Assembly (NCBI RefSeq): GCF_042648445.1
Contig: NZ_JBHRYB010000005.1
Location: forward strand, 980,577-1,044,576
Reading direction: 5' to 3'
Source: Bacterioplanoides pacificum
GTDB lineage: Bacteria > Pseudomonadota > Gammaproteobacteria > Pseudomonadales > Oceanobacteraceae
Length of the DNA stretch: 64,000 nucleotides
The notes beneath the pieces were generated by a model. That model was given only the letters and a program-made list of their open reading frames with translations, was not told where the DNA came from and searched no databases. The position numbers and the translations under genes are program-made. Positions 34,700-45,094 of the stretch are shown in pieces (positions within the stretch are counted from its first letter, which is position 1; each line of letters begins with the position of its first letter).

Positions 34700-36637
34700 T
34701 CATTCACTCAGCCATAACTGGTCGCGCAAACCACTGGCACGTACCACCCGACTGGCCACGCCGGTTTTCCAGCTGCGCAGACTGGTCAATAAACGAAAAC
34801 GCTGTTTCGCCCGGGTAATAGCGGTGTAAATCAGTTCGCGGGTAATCACACTTTGCCAGTCTGCCGGCAACATCAGAAAGACCGAACCAAACTCGGACCC
34901 CTGACTTTTATGGACAGTCATGGCAAAAGCGGTTTCGTGATCGGGTAAGCGGCTCGGCAATAACAGCCGCAACTCACCATCGCTGCTGCGAAAAGCCACT
35001 TTCAGCCGTGGCTCACGCCCGGCTTCTGTGACCGCCACCACAACCCCGATATCACCGTTAAACAGACCCAGGTCATAATCGTTGCGACTGATCATAATCG
35101 CCCGACCAGGATACATTACACCATCGTATTGCTGCTGCCGGTCCAGCTGAGGACGCAACAGCCGTTCGATACGGCGATTGATTTCCTCCACCCCAAAACT
35201 GCCCTGGCGGGTGGCACATAACACCTGAAAATCATTAAACCGTTCCAGAATCTCTGCACTGTCACCCTGCTGTACAGCGCGGCAATAATCGCGGTAACCC
35301 TGATTCACCGCCAGTTGCCAGTGGTCATTATTAACCGTCAGCCGGCTGTTTTCGTCATGCCAGTTGACCTCAATATCATCAAAACGGCGGAAACAATCCA
35401 GGGCCTGCTGATAATCACCCCGGTTAACGGCAGCGGCCAGCTGACCAATACCACTGTTGGCGTCAAACCGATGCGACACACGCAGCTGGGCGATCGCATT
35501 CTGGATACCACAGTCCTGGTCGCGTTGTTCGATAAAACCACTCAGGTCTTCACCACACACCTGCTGCAGCCGCGCAGCAAATTGGGGCGCCGGGCCGTGT
35601 TCATGGCCGGCATCACATAAATCAGCCAGCACACTGCCCGCTTCAACCGAGGCCAGCTGATCACGATCACCCAGCAGAATCAGCCGGCACTGCGGCGATA
35701 ACGCCTGCATCAGATGGTACATCATCGGCAAGTCAATCATCGATGCTTCGTCGACCACGATACAATCGTACGGTAAAGGGTGACCGGCATGATAACGAAA
35801 TCCGCGCGGGCTCCAGCCTAACAGACGGTGCAAGGTGAAGCTGTTATCCGGAATCTGCTCACCGTGGGGCAACAAGCGGCCATCACGCGCGGCCAGTTTG
35901 GCGTTTCGGATCGACTCGGTCATTCGCGCAGCGGCCTTACCGGTGGGCGCTGCCAGAGCGATGTGCATCGCGGGCTTGATACTCAGCAAGGCACTGAGCA
36001 GACGGGTAACCGTGGTGGTTTTACCGGTACCCGGGCCACCGGTGATCACCGCAAACCCCTGCAGGCAGGCCGTTGCCGCCGCAACCTTTTGCCAGTCAAT
36101 CCGCTCACTGGCGACAAATAACTCCGTCAGTGCCTGTTGTAATACCGCTGACTCAGCGGCATCGCAAAGATCATGACCGGCCTGCAAACGGCTCCGGATC
36201 GCCTGATAAACACCCCGTTCGTAAAAGAAATAGCGCGCCAGATAGAGCCGGGGCTGAGGCTGGCACACATCGAGTACCAGCGGCTGATTACACCACAGCA
36301 ACTCGTCAGCCGGCGTATGCCGGACATAAACACAGTCACACTCCCCCAGCTGCGTCACCAGCCGCTGGGATTTTGGCCAGTGAATCGCCAGTTCGGCCAG
36401 CGGACACTGCTGCAACGGCAGACACACCTGACCTTTTGCCAGTGCCACACTGAGTAACACGCCACTGAGATACAGCAGCCGGGCAACCTCATCACTGGCA
36501 TCTGGCTGGTAACTTAACAGCTGCTGCGCCAGTTGCAGGTCGATGGCACGCAATTTATTGTCCTGCTGCAACTGTCTACAGGTGTGCTGTAACCCGGCCA
36601 GGCCACGGTCGGCGTTCACGTCATTAATCCGCAGCAT
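34700..36637 (-). CDS. recD: RecD, exodeoxyribonuclease V alpha subunit
   Basis: A 645-aa 5'-3' superfamily 1B helicase of the RecBCD enzyme. Walker A is VITGGPGTGKTTT; CIVVDEASMIDL and LGDRDQLASVEAG are helicase motifs II and III, and AMTVHKSQGSEF is motif V. Its ATG shares the A of the recB stop (TGATG), so synthesis is coupled. Confidence 0.97.
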   Translation of the reverse strand: MLRINDVNADRGLAGLQHTCRQLQQDNKLRAIDLQLAQQLLSYQPDASDEVARLLYLSGVLLSVALAKGQVCLPLQQCPLAELAIHWPKSQRLVTQLGECDCVYVRHTPADELLWCNQPLVLDVCQPQPRLYLARYFFYERGVYQAIRSRLQAGHDLCDAAESAVLQQALTELFVASERIDWQKVAAATACLQGFAVITGGPGTGKTTTVTRLLSALLSIKPAMHIALAAPTGKAAARMTESIRNAKLAARDGRLLPHGEQIPDNSFTLHRLLGWSPRGFRYHAGHPLPYDCIVVDEASMIDLPMMYHLMQALSPQCRLILLGDRDQLASVEAGSVLADLCDAGHEHGPAPQFAARLQQVCGEDLSGFIEQRDQDCGIQNAIAQLRVSHRFDANSGIGQLAAAVNRGDYQQALDCFRRFDDIEVNWHDENSRLTVNNDHWQLAVNQGYRDYCRAVQQGDSAEILERFNDFQVLCATRQGSFGVEEINRRIERLLRPQLDRQQQYDGVMYPGRAIMISRNDYDLGLFNGDIGVVVAVTEAGREPRLKVAFRSSDGELRLLLPSRLPDHETAFAMTVHKSQGSEFGSVFLMLPADWQSVITRELIYTAITRAKQRFRLLTSLRSWKTGVASRVVRASGLRDQLWLSE

Positions 36638-39600
36638 CAGCCAACCTCCGGCAGCAAAGTCTGTTGCCAGCGCTGTAGCGCATCAAAATCAACCGCTGCA
36701 TAGTACACCCCGGCATGTTGCTGCAGTCGCTCGGCGTCTGCACCGGTATCGCTGTCGGTAAACAGGTCATCTGCGCTGTCCTGCTGCAAACTGCCTGCGG
36801 GCTGATCGCCGAATTCACGGATCATGCCGCGCAGATAAAAATAAAACACACCGCCAAGGTGTTGCTGCGGCTGATAGTCCGGCAAACGCTGGCGTAATAA
36901 GCGGTCCAGGGCCAGGGTATAAATCCAGGCCTGGATATCGTAATGGTGCTCTTCCATGGCCTGATTCAGAGACTCGGCAACATAATCCTGAGCCTGATAA
37001 CCCAGATGGTTGGACTTATAATCGGCGACATAATAACGCCCGTTATGGCAAAAAATTAAATCAATAAATCCTTTTAAATAACCACTGACCGCATCAAACT
37101 GCAGCTGCTTGCCCGCCATCAGGCGATTCACCGCCGCTGCAGTCAGTGGCTGGGTGGTGTCGGGCAGTGGCAGGTGAAACTCCATTTCATCCAACCGCTG
37201 CGACCGTTCCAGCTGCGCCAGAGTAAAACACTGTGTGCCTTCAGGAGCGCCAACATACAGCGGCGTGTTAACCACCTGCTGCAGCCACTGGCAGACATCC
37301 TCCAGCCCGGCGTTAATGGAAAAATAGGTTAACTGCTCGGCACAGATACGCTGTAACTCGGCGGCATCACGAAAATCCCAGTGTTCCAGCATGGCGTGTA
37401 AACAGGTACCCGGGTTGGCACCTTTGGGGAAACTCAGGGCTGGAGGTAACGCTGCGGGCAAGCCGGAGGTGGTGTTTTCCGGCCGCGGCTGAACCCCCGC
37501 TGCCTGAACTTCCCAGTCCAGCTGTTGTAAATCCGGGTCCTGCCAGTCGGGAGTTGTACTTTCGTGAACCGGGTGACCGGCCGAATGGGCGGTCAGCTGG
37601 CTGTAACTGGTGACCCGCCAGCTGTCCCATAACCGGCCACTGAATGACTGTGCCACCACCGCCGGCACAGCTCCCCGGGCCGCAGCACTGCCCGGGTAAT
37701 CGGTTGCACAAAACGGCGCAACGGCAATCGCCTCATGACTCAGTTGTTGCTGCAGCGCCTGCCAGTCCGGCTCAGCGTCCAGGCCAAGTAAATAGCCCAG
37801 CGCGGTGTGTTCAATTAACGCCTTGTTGCGCCGGCCATCACGGGCATTGGCCAGCCAGATATAACAGCCAAATTTTGCCCGGGTCAGGGCGACATACAAT
37901 AAGCGCAGATATTCCGCTTTAATATCGCGGATCGCCAGCGCTTTGGCATCCTCGTCCGGCGCCAGATCCAGCACCATAGCCGCAGGCCGGTCATCGTCGT
38001 AACCCTGATAATACTGAGCTTCGGTCTGGCGCGCCGGAATATAACTGTCGTCCCACAAAAACGGCAGAAAGACCAGCGGATACTCCAGTCCTTTCGACTT
38101 GTGAATGGTAACGATAGTCACCAGATTGGCATCGGTTTCCAGCCGCAACTGAGCCTCGTCGCCGCTGCGCTGCAGGTCCAGTACACGTTCGCTGAACCAG
38201 CGAATCAGCCCCTGACTGCCACGAATGCGACGTGCTGCCGTTTGCAACAATTCTCCCAGGTGTATCAGGTTGGTCAGCCGCCGCTCGCCATCCGGGTGCT
38301 GGCGCAGAGACACCGCCAGCGCACTGTCATCCGTATCCGTCAGCGGAGTTTCCAGCCAGGCCATGATAGCCGCCATAATGCCGCGCTGTTGCCAGAGTTG
38401 CTGATAACGCACCATGTGTTCCAGTTGTTGTTCCCAGGCCTGCTCGTCGTTTAACAGACGATCCAGCTCGGTTGCGCTCAATCCCTGAGTCACGGTTGCC
38501 AGCGCGGTGCGCACCGCACGTTCATCCGCCGGTTGTTGCACGGCATTCAGCCAGGCCAGCACATCCCGCGCTTCCTGGCTGTCATAAACACTGTCACGGG
38601 TCAGGAATACACTGCCGACCTGTTCGGCGCTCAGCGCATCGCGGATCCAGCCAGCCTGACGGCGGCTGCGTACCAGCACTGCAATGTCGCCGGCGGCCAC
38701 CGGTCGATCTCCGAGCCGCTGCTGATCGTCATAGATCAGGCTGGCGATCTGACGGGCACACTGTGCGGCCGCCTGTTGTTGCGCCTGCACACGGCTGACG
38801 GGCTCAGGCTGCAGCCAGAACTGTAATGGTTGCAGCGGCTGCCAGGATTGATCCACCTGCTGCTGACGCAAACCACCACCATCATTGTTGCCCGCCGCCG
38901 CTACCGGGTGAAAACCGATATCAGCGGCAAACACAAACGGATTCGGGTGGCATTGCCAGACATGATTAACCGCCGCAATCAGCTGCGAATGGCTGCGCCA
39001 GTTAGTACCCAGAGTAAAATGGCGCGTTTCGGGCAGCTGTCGCCGGGCCTGCATATAGGTAAAAATATCCGCCCCGCGAAAACCATAAATCGCCTGTTTC
39101 GGGTCACCAATCATGGTCAGGCCATAACCCTGCCCCGAGCCATCACAGCTGTCACCGGGAGGGTAAATCGCATTAAAAATCTGATATTGCTGCGGGTCGG
39201 TATCCTGAAATTCGTCGATCATGGCAACCGGGTAACAGGCGCGGATCTGCTGCGCCAGGTGCTGCCCCTGCGGCCCCTGCAGGGCACTGGCGAGCAGGCG
39301 TAATAAATCGTCCGGAGTCAGTGCTGAGGCCTGTTCCAATAACAGGAAATAGCGCTCACGCACCTGTTCAAACAATTGCATATCCAGCTGCAGCGCCAGC
39401 GCTTCGGCCTGCTGATAAAACTGCTCGATTTGCTCAAATAACGGCTGTTGTGGCGCCTGCCCTTTTTTGGTTTTCTGCTGCAACACAGAAGCACAGAACT
39501 TTTCCAGTTCCTTAACGACCGGCAACCGGAAGCCGTCGTTCAGATAGCCACTCACCAGGGCCAGCCAGCGCGGTAAATTGCGCGTGCTATAAGAGCGTTT

Positions 39601-40356
39601 ATCAACCCCGGATGCACTGATCAGATCGCCCACAGCACTGTCGCCCAACTGCTGCCAGCTTTGTTTAACCGCCTCAAACTGCTGTTGCAGCTGCTGCCAG
39701 CGGGTTTCAAAACTGCCATGCTCCGGTGACGGAATAAATTGCAGCTGTGGCCGCGATAACCAGTTGCGGAAACGGGCCAACAGCGCCTCTGGTCCGGCAT
39801 AGCGGTTGAGCCAATAACGTCCCTGAGACGGCGTCAGGTGATAGCCCCCCTGACGCCAGATGTCTTCGCAGGCCTGTTGCAGATAATCATCAGCATCCAG
39901 CACCAGCTCTGAATCAAACATCACACCGGAATCAAACGCGAACTGCTTCAGCATGCGCTGGCAAAAGCCGTGAATAGTAAACACGGCGGCCTCATCCATC
40001 TGCGCCAGGTTGGCTTGCAGCCAGCGGCTTAATGCTTCCGGTTCGGCGTCGTCCAGCTCAGCGATCAGCGCCGCAAACGCAGGATCCTGCGCCTCGCTGC
40101 CCGCCGCCAGACGCAAACAATCTTCAAAACTGAGGCGCAGCCGCTCACGGATACGGCCACGTAATTCTTCCGTCGCCGCCCGGGTAAAAGTCACCACCAG
40201 AATCTGATCACACCCCAGACGAGGCAGTGGACTGTTATGGCCAAGCAACAAACGATTGTATAACGCGGTAATGGTAAAGGTTTTACCGGTACCGGCACTG
40301 GCTTCAATCAGCGCCTGGCCGGTCACCGGGAAAGCCGCAATATTCAGTGTTTTCAT
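36637..40356 (-). CDS. recB: RecB, exodeoxyribonuclease V beta subunit
   Basis: A 1239-aa 3'-5' UvrD-type helicase with a C-terminal nuclease. Walker A ASAGTGKTFT (about 19-28), AMIDEFQDTDPQQ, IHKSKGLEYPLVF, and the RecB nuclease core GFIDLIFCHNGRYYVADYKS with Asp...Asp-Tyr-Lys. With RecC and RecD it processes double-strand ends and loads RecA. It overlaps recC by four bases. There is no ptrA-like protease gene between recC and recB, unlike E. coli. Confidence 0.97.
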   Translation of the reverse strand: MKTLNIAAFPVTGQALIEASAGTGKTFTITALYNRLLLGHNSPLPRLGCDQILVVTFTRAATEELRGRIRERLRLSFEDCLRLAAGSEAQDPAFAALIAELDDAEPEALSRWLQANLAQMDEAAVFTIHGFCQRMLKQFAFDSGVMFDSELVLDADDYLQQACEDIWRQGGYHLTPSQGRYWLNRYAGPEALLARFRNWLSRPQLQFIPSPEHGSFETRWQQLQQQFEAVKQSWQQLGDSAVGDLISASGVDKRSYSTRNLPRWLALVSGYLNDGFRLPVVKELEKFCASVLQQKTKKGQAPQQPLFEQIEQFYQQAEALALQLDMQLFEQVRERYFLLLEQASALTPDDLLRLLASALQGPQGQHLAQQIRACYPVAMIDEFQDTDPQQYQIFNAIYPPGDSCDGSGQGYGLTMIGDPKQAIYGFRGADIFTYMQARRQLPETRHFTLGTNWRSHSQLIAAVNHVWQCHPNPFVFAADIGFHPVAAAGNNDGGGLRQQQVDQSWQPLQPLQFWLQPEPVSRVQAQQQAAAQCARQIASLIYDDQQRLGDRPVAAGDIAVLVRSRRQAGWIRDALSAEQVGSVFLTRDSVYDSQEARDVLAWLNAVQQPADERAVRTALATVTQGLSATELDRLLNDEQAWEQQLEHMVRYQQLWQQRGIMAAIMAWLETPLTDTDDSALAVSLRQHPDGERRLTNLIHLGELLQTAARRIRGSQGLIRWFSERVLDLQRSGDEAQLRLETDANLVTIVTIHKSKGLEYPLVFLPFLWDDSYIPARQTEAQYYQGYDDDRPAAMVLDLAPDEDAKALAIRDIKAEYLRLLYVALTRAKFGCYIWLANARDGRRNKALIEHTALGYLLGLDAEPDWQALQQQLSHEAIAVAPFCATDYPGSAAARGAVPAVVAQSFSGRLWDSWRVTSYSQLTAHSAGHPVHESTTPDWQDPDLQQLDWEVQAAGVQPRPENTTSGLPAALPPALSFPKGANPGTCLHAMLEHWDFRDAAELQRICAEQLTYFSINAGLEDVCQWLQQVVNTPLYVGAPEGTQCFTLAQLERSQRLDEMEFHLPLPDTTQPLTAAAVNRLMAGKQLQFDAVSGYLKGFIDLIFCHNGRYYVADYKSNHLGYQAQDYVAESLNQAMEEHHYDIQAWIYTLALDRLLRQRLPDYQPQQHLGGVFYFYLRGMIREFGDQPAGSLQQDSADDLFTDSDTGADAERLQQHAGVYYAAVDFDALQRWQQTLLPEVG

Positions 40357-43300
40357 GCCTTGACACCTCCCGGAGCCTGACCGGCTGGCGAGTCATCCAG
40401 CAGGTGTTGCGCCATGGAGCTGACATACACGTCGTATTGCTCCAGCCAGCGCTGAAAAAATTCCGGCTGCTGTAACTGTGAAGTCAGGTGCGGCAAACAA
40501 CGCTGCAGGTAAATATCCGCTAACGGCGAATATTCATTATTCAGATGCTGTTGCAATAATTTTTCCCGCGCCTGTTGCTGTTCATCCGCCTGGTCGTATT
40601 TACCCGAAGCCATTAACTGCTGATGTTCCCATAACACATCAATTATAAAATCCAGTGGTTGTTGCCAGCATTGCCAGTAATCGTCCACCGCTCGCTGCAC
40701 CAGTGCCTGCGCTTCGTGGACGGCCGGAGCCCGCAGCCGGTACTGAATAACAGCGCCACTTTTTTTATCCAGACCATAAATAACCGCCTGGCGTACCTCA
40801 CTGGCTCCCGCGGCACTGGCCATCACCAGATCCAGCCAGGCCGATAATAAATGTTGCCCGCGCACACCACCCACGCGATGAAAAATCAGTTGCTGCTGCC
40901 CGGCTGCCTGCAGAAATGCCTGTTGTAATTCGCCAATCACCCGACCTTCCGCCAGAGTCAGCTGCAGCGCCCGGGCTTCCAGCGGCTGATCACACTCGGC
41001 CTGCAGAGTGTGTCCCAGCGGTAATAATTGTTGCTCAATCTGCTCAGCCCAGACCCGGCCAAGATTATTAACCGGCAATTTACCCAGTGCCTGCTGCCGG
41101 GATAAAAACCGGTCTTCGTGTTGTACCTGAAAATCCTCCAGCCAGCGCTCGCGTAACTGGAATAATTCCAGGCCGTCAGGAACAAACGGTTCTTCCGTTT
41201 GTTGTGATTGCCAGAATAAATCCAGCCCACAGCGCAACCGGCGACGAACAAAAAAACGGGCCGGATTTAATAACGCCTGCTTAACATCGTCCCAGAGGAT
41301 TTCCTGGCGATCCAGTTCTGCCGGAATGCTCAGCGCCCGGGACACAAAGTCGGCGACGTCCGTTTGCTCGCGGCTGTTGCTGACGGCCGCCCAGATCGGT
41401 TGATAACTGCTGAACTGCGTGGCATTAAACGGTTGCAGTGGTAATTCATGCAACAAGTGTTGGTGAAGTTTTTGCCGGCTGCTGGTATGTGGTAATGCCT
41501 GCCACTCTGTCAGCGTGTAGCCATCACAAATATAATCCTGTAATTCGCTGACCAGCACCGAGGGTTGTAATTCATTGTTTTCCCGTGCATCACGACCACG
41601 GTAACTGATGTATAAAAACTGCTGCGCCGAACACACCGCCTCAAGGAATAAATAACGGTCGTCGTCACGGCGGGAACGATCACCACGACGGCTATTACCC
41701 GACACCATCAGATCAAACCCGACCGGTGTTACCCGGCGAGGATAATCTTCGTCGTTCATGCCCAACATACACACGGCTTTAAACGGAATAGAACGCATCG
41801 GCATCAGGGTACAGAAGTTAACCGGCCCGGCCAGAAAACGCTGCCAGCCGCCCTGCTGCCCCAACTGTTCGTTAAACCAGCTGCGTACCACCACATGAGT
41901 TAACCGGGCGTTAAACCCTGCATCCAGTAAACTTTCCTGCCAGCGGCCAATGGCATCGCGGATTTTCTGCAATGAGGCGCTGTCATTCAGATCGGGCAGA
42001 CAAAAAGCATCGATTAAATCCAGCAGCTGCTGTTGCCAGTCCGCTGCCGTCCGTTCTGTTGTCAGCTGCTGTTGCCAGTATTCCAGGGTATCGATCAGTA
42101 CCATCAGTTTTCCCAGCAGCTCCGCAGCCGCACCTTCAACGGCGGGAACCGGGACATCCTGCTGCCACTGGCCAGCGTCATCCGGCAACATCAGACCCAG
42201 CATTAATTGCCGCAATCCTTTACGCCAGCTGTTCTGCTCAAAAGCCGGTAATCCCAGACGCTGACGATGTTCGCCATCCAGTCCCCAGCGGATTTCCGCC
42301 CGCAGCAGCCAGTCTTTTAATTGTTCAACGTCATCATCGCTGAACTCAAAACGACGGCGAATCGCGGCCACATCCAGCCAGTCCTGCACATCGGTGACCA
42401 ACAAGCGGCTATCGGGCAACGCCAGTAACGATAACCAGGCTTCGATCAGCGGATTTTCCTGGGCCATCGACTGGTCAGCAATGGCCCAGGGAATACGGGT
42501 ACTGTCATGGACTGACGAAAACACCGCATCAATATAGGGGGCGTACTGGTCGATATCCGGCACCATGACCACCACATCGCGCGGTTTGAGTTGCGGGTCG
42601 CGGCTGAACCAGGATAACAACTGATCGTGTAACTGCTGCACCTCCCGCAAGGCACTGTGAGCAGAAACAAAACGAATGCTGTCGTCATCCGCAGCAACCG
42701 GCGTTTTAAATTGACTGTGCTGTAATGCTGCAGCGCTGAAAGCGGCCTGCTGTTTATCCTGCAACTGCAGAATGTCCTGCTGAATATGTTGCAACAGCGT
42801 TGCCGGCTGATCCGTCGTCACCCAGGCTTCGATATCGCTGATGTCACTGTCATGTACCAGGGTTAAAAACTCGCGTCCGAGCTTTCCCCAGGATGCCAGT
42901 AACGGGTTACCACGATCAAAATAATCGGCAGCCTGAGGTTGTTTTTTTAAAATCTGTAAACGCCGGCGATCATCAATAATATCGCCCCAGAAATTTTTAC
43001 ACGGATTTAATAAAAAAAAGTGCACATCGGTTTTTGCAGCGATGGCCTGTAGCACATCCCAATAACTGCCGGGCAACGCCGCAATACCAAACACAAACAA
43101 GCGTTTTGGCAAATTTTCCAGCTGCTGCGGCTGTTGCTCCACCAGCTGGCTCAGCTGTTGTAATAACCGCGCCCGGTGATCGAGTGAATGACCCAGCTGC
43201 TGACTGTCATTAATTAATTCCCGCCATAAATGCGGTTGCCAGGGATGACGCGAAACATCCGTGTCGGTTACTGAATCATCTCCGCTTTCCCAGCTTAATA

Positions 43301-43733
43301 ACCAGTCGGGCCGGTACACCAGATATTGGTCAAAGACATCGGCAATTTTATGTGCCAGCTGGTAACAACGCAGACCGTCATGGTCGTTATCCAGATAATG
43401 GGCAATTGGCTGGTATACAGGCTGTTGCATTAACTGCGGTAATAAACGCATTAATTTCCACGCCATCGCCTGTTTTTCAAAATGCGAGCGTTGTGGTAAT
43501 TCCGGTTTCAGCTGGTTAAATACGGTCCAGACAAAGCTGGATGGCAGTGGAAAATCAAGCTGAGCAGCAATGCCCAGGCCATCGGCTAACTGCAGTTTAA
43601 GCCAGTGCGCCATCCCCTGACTCTGAACCAGAATGGCTTCCTGTTCGAAAGGTGTGGGCGGTTGCTCGGCCATCAGTTTAACTAAGATGCCGCGCAGAAC
43701 TTCAAGATCGTTGGAATGGTATAAGCGAAACAT
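40353..43733 (-). CDS. recC: RecC, exodeoxyribonuclease V gamma subunit
   Basis: A 1126-aa subunit that holds the complex together and reads Chi sites, with a dead nuclease-like C-terminal domain. Start MFRLYHSNDLEVL, VQSQGMAHWLKL, and GRVTFCTLMPMRSIPFK-like NFCTLMPMRSIPFKAVCMLG are typical. AGGAA precedes the ATG. It is first of the recC-recB-recD operon. Confidence 0.96.
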   Translation of the reverse strand: MFRLYHSNDLEVLRGILVKLMAEQPPTPFEQEAILVQSQGMAHWLKLQLADGLGIAAQLDFPLPSSFVWTVFNQLKPELPQRSHFEKQAMAWKLMRLLPQLMQQPVYQPIAHYLDNDHDGLRCYQLAHKIADVFDQYLVYRPDWLLSWESGDDSVTDTDVSRHPWQPHLWRELINDSQQLGHSLDHRARLLQQLSQLVEQQPQQLENLPKRLFVFGIAALPGSYWDVLQAIAAKTDVHFFLLNPCKNFWGDIIDDRRRLQILKKQPQAADYFDRGNPLLASWGKLGREFLTLVHDSDISDIEAWVTTDQPATLLQHIQQDILQLQDKQQAAFSAAALQHSQFKTPVAADDDSIRFVSAHSALREVQQLHDQLLSWFSRDPQLKPRDVVVMVPDIDQYAPYIDAVFSSVHDSTRIPWAIADQSMAQENPLIEAWLSLLALPDSRLLVTDVQDWLDVAAIRRRFEFSDDDVEQLKDWLLRAEIRWGLDGEHRQRLGLPAFEQNSWRKGLRQLMLGLMLPDDAGQWQQDVPVPAVEGAAAELLGKLMVLIDTLEYWQQQLTTERTAADWQQQLLDLIDAFCLPDLNDSASLQKIRDAIGRWQESLLDAGFNARLTHVVVRSWFNEQLGQQGGWQRFLAGPVNFCTLMPMRSIPFKAVCMLGMNDEDYPRRVTPVGFDLMVSGNSRRGDRSRRDDDRYLFLEAVCSAQQFLYISYRGRDARENNELQPSVLVSELQDYICDGYTLTEWQALPHTSSRQKLHQHLLHELPLQPFNATQFSSYQPIWAAVSNSREQTDVADFVSRALSIPAELDRQEILWDDVKQALLNPARFFVRRRLRCGLDLFWQSQQTEEPFVPDGLELFQLRERWLEDFQVQHEDRFLSRQQALGKLPVNNLGRVWAEQIEQQLLPLGHTLQAECDQPLEARALQLTLAEGRVIGELQQAFLQAAGQQQLIFHRVGGVRGQHLLSAWLDLVMASAAGASEVRQAVIYGLDKKSGAVIQYRLRAPAVHEAQALVQRAVDDYWQCWQQPLDFIIDVLWEHQQLMASGKYDQADEQQQAREKLLQQHLNNEYSPLADIYLQRCLPHLTSQLQQPEFFQRWLEQYDVYVSSMAQHLLDDSPAGQAPGGVKA

Positions 43734-43796
43734 GCGTTTCCTGGCCGATGAATTAACCGACCGTTAGAGTAACAAAACGCAGCTTTCAGCATAACT

Positions 43797-43823
43797 GCCC
43801 GCCACCGACAAGGCGGGCTTTTT
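43797..43823. terminator. Hairpin between ald and recC
   Basis: GCCCGCC/GGCGGGC with an 8-base loop is followed by TTTTT on the plus strand. Both flanking genes are on the minus strand, where the T run is missing and an A run precedes the stem. It may stop antisense transcripts, or act weakly after ald. Confidence 0.5.
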
Positions 43824-43873
43824 CGCGACTATTTTTTTAGCCACCATTATTCAAACCGATCCGGTTTCATCCG

Positions 43874-44992
43874 TTAAGAGGACAACAGCGACTCACGGGA
43901 AGAATAATCAACCTGCTGACTGGCCGCCACTTCGGCACTGGTTAACTGGCCGCACCAGATATTCAGCCCCTGCAATAAAAACGGGTCATCCAGCAACGCC
44001 TGGCGCGTGCCCTTATCGGCCAGCGCCAGCACAAATGGCAACGTGGCATTGTTCAGCGCCTGGGTTGAGGTACGGGCCACTGCGCCCGGCATGTTGGCCA
44101 CACAATAATGCACCACCCCTTCTTCAACAAAGGTAGGGGCGCTGTGGGTGGTTGGCCGGGCGGTTTCCACGCAACCGCCCTGATCGATAGCCACGTCAAC
44201 AATCACACTGCCGGACTTCATCGACTCCAGATGATTGCGGTTAACCAACTTTGGCGCCGCGGCGCCCGGAATAAGCACAGCCCCAATCACCAGGTCCGCC
44301 TGAGGCAATACTTCATCCAGTGCCGTGCGTGTAGAGTTCAGTGTCTGAATGCGATTGCCAAATTGCTGATCAAGTTCACGCAAGGTCTGCATCGAAGTAT
44401 CCAGCACAGTCACATCGGCGCCCATACCGCAGGCAATCGATACCGCGTTACGGCCGACAACGCCGCCACCAATCACCACAACGTTACCGGCGGGTACGCC
44501 AGGTGCTCCGGATAACAACACACCGCGACCGCCGGCTTCCATCTCCAGACTCCGGGCGCCGGCCTGTACCGCGATACGCCCGGCTATTTCAGACATCGGC
44601 GCCAGTAGTGGCAGCCTCCCGCTGCGGTCTGTTACCGTTTCATAGGCGATAGCAATCACACCACTGTGCTGCAATGCCCGGGTCAACTGCGGGTCCGGTG
44701 CCAGGTGGAGAAAGGTAAATAACGTTTGCTGCGGCTGCAGCAGAGGAATTTCTTCAGTTTGCGGTTCTTTGACTTTGACAATCAGCTGCGCCGTACGATA
44801 TACATCGGCCGCCCGCTCCAGCATCAGCGCACCGCTGGCCAGATACGCATCATCACTGAAACCGATGGCTGCACCCGCGCCCTGCTCCACCAGCACTTCA
44901 TGACCATGATGTACCAGCTCCCGCACACTGTTGGGCGTCAGTCCGACACGATATTCGTGGTTTTTAATTTCCCGGGGCACACCAATTTTCAT
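43874..44992 (-). CDS. ald: Alanine dehydrogenase
   Basis: A 372-aa NAD-dependent enzyme that interconverts L-alanine and pyruvate plus ammonia. The start MKIGVPREIKNHEYRVGL, substrate Lys in VKVKEP, catalytic His in TFLHLAPD, and the NAD fold VVIGGGVVGRNAV are present, with NMPGAVARTSTQALNNAT near the end. ATG 44992 has GGAG upstream and fits the family; the frame is open six codons more. Confidence 0.96.
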   Translation of the reverse strand: MKIGVPREIKNHEYRVGLTPNSVRELVHHGHEVLVEQGAGAAIGFSDDAYLASGALMLERAADVYRTAQLIVKVKEPQTEEIPLLQPQQTLFTFLHLAPDPQLTRALQHSGVIAIAYETVTDRSGRLPLLAPMSEIAGRIAVQAGARSLEMEAGGRGVLLSGAPGVPAGNVVVIGGGVVGRNAVSIACGMGADVTVLDTSMQTLRELDQQFGNRIQTLNSTRTALDEVLPQADLVIGAVLIPGAAAPKLVNRNHLESMKSGSVIVDVAIDQGGCVETARPTTHSAPTFVEEGVVHYCVANMPGAVARTSTQALNNATLPFVLALADKGTRQALLDDPFLLQGLNIWCGQLTSAEVAASQQVDYSSRESLLSS

Positions 44993-45094
44993 AGCCAGCT
45001 CCATCCGCAACCGTCACCTGACTCTGAGTTTAGTTTAAAAAACAACCCGGATCAGATCGTTTTGCCGGACAGCCACGGCAGGGAAAGATCGAGA

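Noticed and set aside
43797..43823. Strong plus-strand terminator as the end of a plus-strand gene
   Set aside because: No plus-strand gene ends here; both neighbours are on the minus strand, so its role is left open.
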